DNA of 5,935 nt from JBOHHR01 sp050740975 (GTDB lineage: Bacteria; Pseudomonadota; Gammaproteobacteria; JBOHHR01). A program made the position numbers and the translations under genes. Location of the stretch: assembly GCA_050740975.1 (NCBI GenBank), contig JBOIEE010000257.1:1-5935 (forward strand), in the 5' to 3' direction. Shown here piece after piece: positions 1 to 5,454 of this stretch (the first letter of the stretch is position 1; every line of letters starts with the position of its first letter). The notes beneath the pieces are model-generated. The model made no database searches, was not told the origin of the DNA, and saw only the letters and a list, made by a program, of their open reading frames with translations.

Positions 1-431
1 AACGAGCGACCAATCTGGCCCGAAACATGGTGACGCGTTGGGGGCTTTCGGACCGCATGGGGCCGTTGGCCTACAGCGAAGACGAAGGGGAGGTTTTCCT
101 AGGACATTCGGTGACCAAACACAAGAACATGTCGGATGAAACCGCCCATTCGATCGATCTAGAGATACGGCGCATCATCGAGGAAAGCTACCAGCGCGCT
201 CAACAACTTCTAAAGGACAATCTACACGTTTTGCATACGATGGCCGAGGCGCTAATAAAATATGAAACGATCGAGAGTGAGCAAATCGACGACATGATGG
301 CGGGCAAGGAGCCCCGTCCGCCAAAGGGATGGAACGAGGAGAACCGGGATAAGTCCTCGGGGGGGAAACCGAGCGTGAAAAAAGCCGATCCGAAGGGACC
401 GATCGGGGACATAGTGGGGGACCAGGTATAG
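1..431 (+). CDS. ftsH: ATP-dependent zinc metalloprotease FtsH, C-terminal fragment (5' end outside window)
   Basis: FtsH is a hexameric inner-membrane AAA+ protease that extracts and degrades misfolded membrane proteins and some soluble regulators. Only the end of the M41 peptidase domain is present. The frame is open from the window edge (first whole codon at base 3), giving 142 codons to the TAG at 429-431. It begins RATNLARNMVTRWG, which aligns with the E. coli segment just after the third zinc-ligand aspartate. That aspartate, the HExxH motif and the AAA+ domain would lie upstream, outside the window. The helical stretch MSDETA...DLEIRRIIEESYQRA and the conserved ALIKYETIES.QIDDMM and RPPKGW segments follow, then a polar, Lys/Gly-rich tail ending GDIVGDQV, as is usual for FtsH tails. 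The ATG at base 27 is internal, not a start. A strong terminator 51 bp after the stop ends the transcript. Identification is secure; upstream neighbours are not visible. Confidence 0.96.
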   Translation, partial: RATNLARNMVTRWGLSDRMGPLAYSEDEGEVFLGHSVTKHKNMSDETAHSIDLEIRRIIEESYQRAQQLLKDNLHVLHTMAEALIKYETIESEQIDDMMAGKEPRPPKGWNEENRDKSSGGKPSVKKADPKGPIGDIVGDQV

Positions 432-482
432 AGTATTCAGGTCACTTCGAGCTATCCTTGGGATCTGCGTTGGTTTTCCTTA

Positions 483-526
483 TAAACCCCCCAATCACAT
501 GTTTGATTGGGGGGTTTAGTTTTTTT
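483..526 (+). terminator. Strong Rho-independent terminator after ftsH
   Basis: The sequence shows a perfect 15-bp inverted repeat: arm 483-497 (TAAACCCCCCAATCA) pairs with 504-518, around a 6-nt loop CATGTT. The stem core is six consecutive C:G pairs. After one G comes a run of seven T at 520-526. This is a textbook intrinsic terminator for + strand transcription leaving ftsH. There is no matching T-run for the opposite strand, so it should act in one direction. It implies that glmM has its own promoter, between about 527 and 650. Confidence 0.95.
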
Positions 527-536
527 ACTACAGGTC

Positions 537-558
537 GATAGGTATTAGATAGGTATTA
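537..558. repeat. Perfect 11-bp tandem direct repeat upstream of glmM
   Basis: The 11-mer GATAGGTATTA occurs twice with no gap (537-547 and 548-558). It starts 11 bp after the terminator T-run and ends about 94 bp before the glmM ATG. A period near one helical turn would place both copies on the same DNA face, which would suit a dimeric regulator, but replication slippage would give the same pattern. The second copy supplies most of a possible -10 hexamer (TATTAT, 554-559). The repeat itself is seen directly; any regulatory role is inference. Confidence 0.85.
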
Positions 559-559
559 T
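554..559 (+). promoter_or_regulatory. Possible -10 element for glmM
   Basis: TATTAT matches the sigma-70 consensus TATAAT at five of six bases and lies between the ftsH terminator and glmM, where a promoter is needed. No good -35 hexamer or extended -10 TGn lies at normal spacing, so this would be a weak or activator-dependent promoter. Initiation near 566 would give a leader of roughly 87 nt before the ATG. It overlaps the second copy of the 11-bp repeat. The assignment is tentative. Confidence 0.3.
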
Positions 560-637
560 ATGTTAAGAGCGCCAGAGCACTGCGAGACTATCAAGTGCGT
601 GCACCGGCGAATGATCGTGCGGGCTATTTAACGCATA

Positions 638-644
638 AAAGGAA
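638..644 (+). promoter_or_regulatory. Ribosome-binding site deciding the glmM start
   Basis: AAAGGAA lies 8 nt before the ATG at 653 and 5 nt before an adjacent in-frame TTG at 650. The spacing, codon preference and the family's usual N-terminus (MS.RKxFGTDG) favour ATG 653, which removes one residue from the longest reading. Confidence 0.75.
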
Positions 645-652
645 ACGGTTTG

Positions 653-2005
653 ATGAGTGTAGATCGCAAAATTTTTGGCACCGACGGGGTGCGGGGGGAG
701 GTTGGGTCGTTCCCAGTGACCCCCGATTTTGTGATGAAACTGGGATGGGCCGCCGGTTGCGTGCTCACCCAAGGCCAGGGAGGACGGGTTCTCATTGGGA
801 AAGATACTCGGATCTCTGGCTATATGTTGGAGTCGGCGCTGGAAGCAGGGCTTTCGGCAGCGGGAGTAGATATTTTGCTGCTAGGACCAATGCCAACGCC
901 GGCAATTGCGTACCTTACCCGAACGTTTCGTGCTGATGCGGGGATCGTGATCAGTGCCTCTCACAACCCGTATCAAGACAATGGGATAAAGTTTTTTGCC
1001 GGGGATGGCACCAAACTGGCCGATGCCGTGGAAGCGGAAATCGAAGCGGCCCTCGCACAACCCCTAAAGACCGTTCAATCTGGCCTATTGGGTAAAGCAC
1101 ACCGCGTTAATGATGCCGACGGCCGTTACATCGAATTCTGTAAGAGCACCTTCGGGCAGCGGATGCACTTAGATGGGGTGCGAATCGTAGTCGATTGCGC
1201 CCACGGCGCGACTTACCATATCGCGCCCAAGGTGTTTGCGGAGCTCGGTGCGGAAGTCGTCACGATCGGAACCAGCCCAGACGGGCTCAATATCAACAAA
1301 GATGTCGGTGCAACCAACCCGGAAACTCTGCGTGGTGAGGTGCTGCAGCGTGGGGCGGATATCGGCGTCGCCCTGGATGGCGATGGCGATCGGGTAATTA
1401 TGGTGGATCACACCGGAGAGGTCGTCGATGGTGACCAGATTCTCTTTATCATAGCGCGACATCGGCAAAGGGCGGCCAATCTGAATGGCGCTGTTGTGGG
1501 GACCCAAATGAGCAATTTGGGACTGGAGCAGGCTATCCGTACGCTCGGGCTTGATTTCCGCCGCGCTAAGGTGGGGGACCGCCATATTATGGAAATGCTA
1601 CAGGAAGGAGGTTGGACTTTGGGCGGCGAATCCTCCGGCCATATCATCTGTCTTGACCTCACCACCACGGGTGACGGTATCGTTTCCGCATTACAGGTTT
1701 TGGAAGCCATGGTGCGAACAGATCATAGCTTACACGAACTAAAAGTAGGGGTGGCTAAGTTTCCTCAAGAGTTAGTTAACGTTCGCCTGTCGGGTACCGT
1801 CGACGTGGTAGGCCTAAAATCGGTGCAAGACGCCGTGCGCCAGGCAGAGGCTGAATTGGGCGTCTCAGGACGAGTGCTGTTAAGACCCTCCGGTACCGAG
1901 CCTTTGGTGAGGATCATGGTGGAAGGAAGGGATGGGAGGCAGGTTAGGCGGTTGGCAACGGACATTGCTACTACAGTTCAGGAGGCCTTGTCAAGCGCTG
2001 CGTAA
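653..2005 (+). CDS. glmM: Phosphoglucosamine mutase GlmM
   Basis: GlmM is a cytosolic enzyme that interconverts glucosamine-6-phosphate and glucosamine-1-phosphate, the step before GlmU makes UDP-GlcNAc for peptidoglycan and LPS. The 450-residue product has the normal family length and all four alpha-D-phosphohexomutase regions. It opens with the conserved FGTDGVRG (8-15). The phosphoserine loop ISASHNP holds the catalytic Ser103, equivalent to E. coli Ser102. The Mg2+ loop DGDGDR has Asp242, Asp244 and Asp246. The sugar-binding GESSGH lies at 325-330, and the C-terminal phosphate-binding loop RPSGTEP at 411-417. No key residue is missing, so it should be active once phosphorylated on Ser103. 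An in-frame TTG directly before the ATG could add one residue. In E. coli, folP separates ftsH and glmM; here there is none, and the ftsH terminator makes glmM a separate transcription unit. Downstream it converges on a regulator gene with a 26-bp gap. Confidence 0.98.
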   Translation: MSVDRKIFGTDGVRGEVGSFPVTPDFVMKLGWAAGCVLTQGQGGRVLIGKDTRISGYMLESALEAGLSAAGVDILLLGPMPTPAIAYLTRTFRADAGIVISASHNPYQDNGIKFFAGDGTKLADAVEAEIEAALAQPLKTVQSGLLGKAHRVNDADGRYIEFCKSTFGQRMHLDGVRIVVDCAHGATYHIAPKVFAELGAEVVTIGTSPDGLNINKDVGATNPETLRGEVLQRGADIGVALDGDGDRVIMVDHTGEVVDGDQILFIIARHRQRAANLNGAVVGTQMSNLGLEQAIRTLGLDFRRAKVGDRHIMEMLQEGGWTLGGESSGHIICLDLTTTGDGIVSALQVLEAMVRTDHSLHELKVGVAKFPQELVNVRLSGTVDVVGLKSVQDAVRQAEAELGVSGRVLLRPSGTEPLVRIMVEGRDGRQVRRLATDIATTVQEALSSAA

Positions 2006-2031
2006 TCGTCTCGGGATCCAAAGCCATAGAG

Positions 2032-3915
2032 CTAACCGCGCCTTATCTCCAGCTTTTTCATCCGGTATCGCAGCGTGCTGGGCTTAACGCCTAAGATAGC
2101 TGCGGCGCCGTGGGGGCCTTCGACCACCCATCGGGATTCTTCCAATATACGCCGGATATGTTCGCTCTCCACCGCTGTTATCGTCTGCGCCGTGGGCGGG
2201 ACCGGCGAGAGATCTTCAACATCGCCCAGCCTCAGCTCGGTCACGCCAATTATGCTGGCGCGGGCCAAAACCGCTGCTCTTTCAATGGTGTTTTGCAGCT
2301 CGCGTACGTTGCCCGGCCAGGAGTAGCGCTCAAGCTGAAATACGGCATCGGGCGAGAAGTCCGTCAAGTCTTTACCCAGTTTGCGCCCGAACTGCGCTAA
2401 AAAATACCGAGCGAGCGGGAGGATATCTTCGGTTCGGGCACGCAGCGGAGGCACGTTGATCGGAAACACGTTAAGGCGATAGTAGAGATCGGGGCGGAAG
2501 GATCCCTCCTTGACCGTGGCCATTAGATCGCGGTTGCTGGCTGTGATCAGGCGCACGTCCACCTTCACCGTTTGAGTACCCCCGACCCGTTCGAACTCCC
2601 GCTCTTGCATCACGCGCAGCAGTTTAGCTTGGGCCACCATCGATAGCTCCCCAACCTCGTCCAAAAACAAAGTACCGCCGTGGGACAGTTCAAAGCGGCC
2701 TTTGCGCTGGGCGGTCGCCCCGGTAAAGGCTCCCTTCTCATGACCGAAAAGCTCGCTCTCGATGAGCTCGGAGGGCAGTGCCGCACAGTTGAACTTGACC
2801 AGTATCTTGTCTTTGCGGCGGCTCAGACTATGTAGGGCGTGGGCGATCAACTCCTTGCCGGTGCCTGTCTCGCCACTCACTAATACCGTGGTATCCCCCG
2901 GCGCCACCTGCTGGATCAGGGAGAGAACGGGCTGCATCGCGCAGGCTCGGCTTCGTAGCTCCGAAGGAGCGTATTCCGAATGCAGTGTCTCTTGGAGATA
3001 GCTTTCCTCTGAGCGCAGACGCTCGATTTCGGCTGCAGCCCGGCGGCGCTCCGATACATCCCTGAGTATGATGGTGAAAAGCCGCTGCCCGCCCACTACA
3101 GCGGGAGAAAAGGTGGCGTCTACAGGAAACTCCTCCCCATCGGCTCTGACGGCAGTCAATCCTTCTGGCGCCCACCGCTGCTGGAGCTCCCTTTCCGAAG
3201 CCTGCATGTAGTCCTGCAAAAGATCGCGAAAACGCCTTGATAAAAAGCGATCAAACGGCTGCCCAATAGCCCATTGCGCCGCGCAACGGAACACGCGCTC
3301 CGCTGCTTTGTTAAACAGCGTTATGTGGTGCTCGGTGTCTACGGTGATGATGGCATCTGTGGCGGAGGCCAGGATGCTCGTGAGTCGCTGTTCGCTCTGG
3401 GCCAGATCGAGAGTCGCCTTTTGGCGCTCCAATTCCGCCGCCGCGCGGGCTGCGAAAATGCGAAACACCGACAGATCCTGAGGCGCTGCCCTCATGGGCT
3501 TAGTGTCTAACATGGCCAAATGGCCCATCACTTCGCCCCCCACGTCTTGCAGTGGAACCGCGAGATAGCTTTCTGCTCCCCATTCGGCCAATGCGCTGTC
3601 CGCCGGGAACTGCTCCTGCACCGCGTTCCTGTAAAGGCACGTCTGCCCCGCAAGCACCGCCTCGCAGGGAGTACCGTCCAGGTCAAACTCGATGTTGTCC
3701 AGGAAGCGGCCATCCCATAAAGCCAGGGTCTGCACCCGGGTCTTAACCTTGGTGAACTTGGCCACAAACGCAAACCGTACGTTTAACGCTTCGGCCAAGC
3801 AGCGGACTAAGGCTTGAAAAAACGCCGCGCCGACGGTGGAAGCGGTCCCCTCGTCGATGAGGCGCAACAGACGGTCGGTCTCGCTTTGGGATATCGCAGA
3901 ATGCACGGCGAACAT
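2032..3915 (-). CDS. Sigma-54-dependent activator with GAF, PAS, AAA+ and Fis-type HTH domains
   Basis: This is a bacterial enhancer-binding protein that would bind upstream sites and use ATP to open sigma-54 promoters. From the ATG at 3915 it has 627 residues. An N-terminal GAF-like sensor spans about 15-165 (GTPCEAVLAG at 81-90). A short helical linker follows, then a PAS domain at about 175-290 (DAIITVD...ITLFNKAAERVF; ends IILRDVSERR). The AAA+ domain covers about 320-550: Walker A GETGTGKE (348-355), sigma-54-contacting GAFTGA (395-400), Walker B GGTLFLDE (413-420), sensor I TASNRD, RPDLYYRLNVFPI, and sensor II WPGNVREL (533-540). A Fis-type helix-turn-helix ends the protein (GAAAILGV, STLRYRMKKL). 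All motifs are intact. The layout resembles FhlA-like regulators, and no response-regulator receiver domain is present, so it probably senses a small ligand or redox cue directly. The frame is open upstream to an ATG at 4197, but that stretch is antisense to ispG. An ATG at 4020 is also possible. The 3915 start has only a weak RBS but puts DRLLRLIDEGTAS near the N-terminus, as I expect for this family. Its target is unknown. Confidence 0.93.
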   Translation of the reverse strand: MFAVHSAISQSETDRLLRLIDEGTASTVGAAFFQALVRCLAEALNVRFAFVAKFTKVKTRVQTLALWDGRFLDNIEFDLDGTPCEAVLAGQTCLYRNAVQEQFPADSALAEWGAESYLAVPLQDVGGEVMGHLAMLDTKPMRAAPQDLSVFRIFAARAAAELERQKATLDLAQSEQRLTSILASATDAIITVDTEHHITLFNKAAERVFRCAAQWAIGQPFDRFLSRRFRDLLQDYMQASERELQQRWAPEGLTAVRADGEEFPVDATFSPAVVGGQRLFTIILRDVSERRRAAAEIERLRSEESYLQETLHSEYAPSELRSRACAMQPVLSLIQQVAPGDTTVLVSGETGTGKELIAHALHSLSRRKDKILVKFNCAALPSELIESELFGHEKGAFTGATAQRKGRFELSHGGTLFLDEVGELSMVAQAKLLRVMQEREFERVGGTQTVKVDVRLITASNRDLMATVKEGSFRPDLYYRLNVFPINVPPLRARTEDILPLARYFLAQFGRKLGKDLTDFSPDAVFQLERYSWPGNVRELQNTIERAAVLARASIIGVTELRLGDVEDLSPVPPTAQTITAVESEHIRRILEESRWVVEGPHGAAAILGVKPSTLRYRMKKLEIRRG

Positions 3916-3961
3916 AATGCCACGTAACCATCCAGCCTTCCTAGCCGCATGTCTTAATATC

Positions 3962-3990
3962 TTGGGGTAGAGAAAAGCTTGGGTTAAGAT
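3962..3990 (+). promoter_or_regulatory. Possible weak sigma-70 promoter for ispG
   Basis: TTGGGG (3962-3967; three of six bases match the -35 consensus) and TAAGAT (3985-3990; four of six match the -10) are separated by 17 bp. Initiation near 3997 would leave a leader of about 25 nt containing the RBS. The position is good but the hexamers are poor, so this is a candidate only. Confidence 0.35.
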
Positions 3991-4010
3991 CCAATCATTA
4001 GGCAAAGTAG

Positions 4011-4015
4011 TAAGG
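4011..4015 (+). promoter_or_regulatory. ispG ribosome-binding site
   Basis: TAAGG lies 6 nt before the ATG at 4022. It is the best-placed Shine-Dalgarno sequence in the area and supports that start for ispG. Confidence 0.7.
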
Positions 4016-4021
4016 TTCATT

Positions 4022-5311
4022 ATGCAGCAAGCCCTAAACCAGAAAGGCGTGGAGAGCGCGGATAACCGGCTTATTTGTGGATCCGCCGAGCGTCGCGTGA
4101 GTGTGGGCGTTAAGGTCGGGTCGGTGACCATTGGAGGTGGGGCACCTGTCGTCGTGCAGTCCATGACCAACACCGACACCGCCGACGTTATCGCCACGGT
4201 TAAGCAAGTTCAGCAACTCGCGGCCGCGGGTTCCGAATTGGTGCGGATCACGGTAAATACAGAAGAGGCGGCAAAACAGGTAGGGCGCATACGCGAGCTG
4301 CTGGATGCTGCCGGCTGCCGGGTGCCCTTGATCGGCGATTTTCATTACATCGGTCACAAGCTGCTCGGAAAATACCCGGACTGCGCTGAGGCCCTCGCCA
4401 AATACCGCATCAATCCCGGTAACGTCGGTTTCGGCAAAAAGAAAGATGCGCAGTTTGTAAGCATGATAGAAGCGGCGATCCGCTATGCAAAACCGATCCG
4501 CATTGGGGTGAATTGGGGCAGTTTGGACGGGGAGTTGATCACGCGTATGATGGACGAGAATGCCCGCTTGCCCGAGCCGCAAGACGCCGCCGCAGTCACC
4601 CGCCGAGCATTGATCGCCTCGGCCCTGGAAAGCGCGGCCAGGGCGGAGGAAATCGGGCTGCCGCGGGACAAAATAGTGCTCTCGTGCAAGGTCAGCGGGG
4701 TGCAGGAATTGATCGCCGTTTACGGTGATCTCGCCGCGCGTTGCGCCTATGCGCTGCATCTCGGACTGACCGAAGCAGGGATGGGGTCGAAAGGCATCGT
4801 CGCCTCCACGGCAGCCATGGCCGTGCTCTTGCAGTACGGGATAGGTGACACCATACGCGTATCTTTGACTCCGGAGCCGGGAGGGGACCGCAGCAAGGAG
4901 GTGATCGTGGCCCAGGAGATTCTGCAGACCATGGGGCTGCGCTCGTTTACCCCGCTGGTTACCGCTTGCCCAGGCTGTGGGCGGACCACGAGCACCGTTT
5001 TCCAAGAATTGGCAGACAACATACAGGGCTACGTGCGCAGCCAAATGCCCATCTGGCGCCAAAACTATCAGGGTGTGGAGGACATGAGCTTGGCGGTGAT
5101 GGGATGCGTGGTCAATGGACCCGGTGAAAGCAAGCATGCCGATATCGGGATCAGCCTGCCCGGTACCGGCGAGGCACCTGTAGCCCCGGTCTTTATCGAT
5201 GGGGAAAAGGCGCTAACCCTGCGCGGCGATAATATCGCCCAGGAGTTTCAGCGCATTGTGGATGACTATGTGGCAAACAAGTACGCCTCCAAGACAGAAA
5301 GCGTGCTTTAA
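4022..5311 (+). CDS. ispG: 4-hydroxy-3-methylbut-2-enyl diphosphate synthase IspG (GcpE)
   Basis: IspG is a cytosolic [4Fe-4S] enzyme that reductively converts 2-C-methyl-D-erythritol 2,4-cyclodiphosphate to HMBPP, the penultimate step of the MEP isoprenoid pathway, with electrons from flavodoxin or ferredoxin. The 429-residue protein shows the N-terminal TIM-barrel signature VVVQSMTNTDTADV (43-56), then LIGDFHY, KYRINPGNVGFGKKKD and IRIGVNWGSLD (159-169). HLGLTEAG.GSKGIVAS follows. In the C-terminal cluster domain, ACPGCGR carries cysteines 316 and 319, and GCVVNGPGE carries Cys362 and Glu369. These match the three Cys and one Glu cluster ligands of E. coli IspG. It is about 55 residues longer than the E. 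coli enzyme and belongs to the longer proteobacterial type; it lacks the large insertion of plant enzymes. A TAAGG ribosome-binding site 6 nt upstream supports the ATG at 4022. In E. coli, rodZ precedes and hisS follows ispG; here a divergent activator and an acetyltransferase take those places. Confidence 0.98.
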   Translation: MQQALNQKGVESADNRLICGSAERRVSVGVKVGSVTIGGGAPVVVQSMTNTDTADVIATVKQVQQLAAAGSELVRITVNTEEAAKQVGRIRELLDAAGCRVPLIGDFHYIGHKLLGKYPDCAEALAKYRINPGNVGFGKKKDAQFVSMIEAAIRYAKPIRIGVNWGSLDGELITRMMDENARLPEPQDAAAVTRRALIASALESAARAEEIGLPRDKIVLSCKVSGVQELIAVYGDLAARCAYALHLGLTEAGMGSKGIVASTAAMAVLLQYGIGDTIRVSLTPEPGGDRSKEVIVAQEILQTMGLRSFTPLVTACPGCGRTTSTVFQELADNIQGYVRSQMPIWRQNYQGVEDMSLAVMGCVVNGPGESKHADIGISLPGTGEAPVAPVFIDGEKALTLRGDNIAQEFQRIVDDYVANKYASKTESVL

Positions 5312-5337
5312 CAGAATGGTGGCGTAGGGATGCCGGC

Positions 5338-5394
5338 ATGGAGATGAGCCTGAGCCAGCAGCTATTGCGCAGCGGTTCCAAGGGGGGAAGATAG
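5338..5394 (+). CDS. Doubtful 18-codon ORF between ispG and the GNAT gene
   Basis: ATG at 5338 opens a reading frame of 18 residues (MEMSLSQQLLRSGSKGGR) ending at TAG 5392-5394. An AGGG at 5326-5329 lies 8 nt upstream and could serve as a ribosome-binding site. I recognise no family, and a frame this short is easily expected by chance. It could be a leader peptide or nothing. It is listed only because it has a plausible RBS and sits in an otherwise unexplained gap. Confidence 0.12.
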   Translation: MEMSLSQQLLRSGSKGGR

Positions 5395-5420
5395 AGAATA
5401 AAGGGATTTGCGATCGCGCA

Positions 5421-5427
5421 GGAGGGG
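5421..5427 (+). promoter_or_regulatory. Strong Shine-Dalgarno-like sequence without a matching start
   Basis: GGAGGGG would be the best ribosome-binding sequence in the window, yet no ATG, GTG or TTG lies 4-12 nt after it. The next ATG, at 5455, is 27 nt away. That ATG has only a weak GGCGAG (5443-5448) 6 nt upstream. The frame is open and continuous between the two positions. Confidence 0.4.
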
Positions 5428-5454
5428 TTAGTTTACGTATACGGCGAGCAGCAC

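Larger units (their letters stand above)
3916..4021. other. Divergent intergenic region between the sigma-54 activator and ispG
   Basis: These 106 bp separate the chosen regulator start (- strand, 3915) from the ispG ATG (4022) and must carry both promoters if both genes start here. The region is more AT-rich than the flanking genes. It contains an imperfectly supported dyad, TCTTAA (3952-3957) with TTAAGA (3984-3989), 26 bp apart, and two copies of CTTGGG (3961-3966 and 3978-3983). No convincing promoter was found for the - strand. If the regulator really starts at 4020, the gap shrinks to one base. Confidence 0.6.
5312..5454. other. Intergenic region between ispG and the GNAT gene
   Basis: This 143-bp stretch shows no hairpin followed by a T-run, so read-through from ispG into the acetyltransferase gene is possible. 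It contains short perfect palindromes (ATGCCGGCAT at 5330-5339, GCGATCGC at 5410-5417, CGTATACG at 5436-5443) of uncertain meaning. It also holds a purine-rich tract around 5381-5427 and a doubtful short ORF at 5338-5394. I could not identify a convincing promoter. Confidence 0.6.

Noticed and set aside
27..431. ATG at 27 as the start of a separate small protein
   Set aside because: The frame continues unbroken to the window edge as conserved FtsH sequence, so this Met is internal to FtsH.
650..652. TTG at 650 as the glmM start
   Set aside because: The adjacent ATG at 653 is better spaced from AAAGGAA and matches the usual family N-terminus; the TTG would add just one residue.
1169..1710. 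Two - strand open frames (138 and 100 codons) antisense to glmM
   Set aside because: They are shadows of the intact glmM coding sequence, with no recognisable motifs and no credible ribosome-binding site.
3907..3922. GG-N10-GC pattern on the - strand resembling a sigma-54 promoter (TGGCATTATGTTCGCC)
   Set aside because: It overlaps the chosen start codon of the regulator, so transcription would begin inside the coding region. Several flanking consensus bases are also missing, so it is probably chance.
3964..3978. GG-N10-GC spacing upstream of ispG as a sigma-54 promoter
   Set aside because: Only the invariant GG and GC spacing fits; the neighbouring bases do not match TGGCAC or TTGC. Such spacing occurs often by chance.
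4034..5137. Long - strand open frame (367 codons) antisense to ispG
   Set aside because: It lies entirely within ispG, which is beyond doubt. The translation shows no family resemblance and is rich in His, Arg and Pro, as expected from reading the complement of GC-rich codons.
5410..5417. GCGATCGC octamer as a HIP1-type cyanobacterial repeat
   Set aside because: Only this one instance was noticed in the window, and the proteins are proteobacterial, so it is taken as a chance palindrome.
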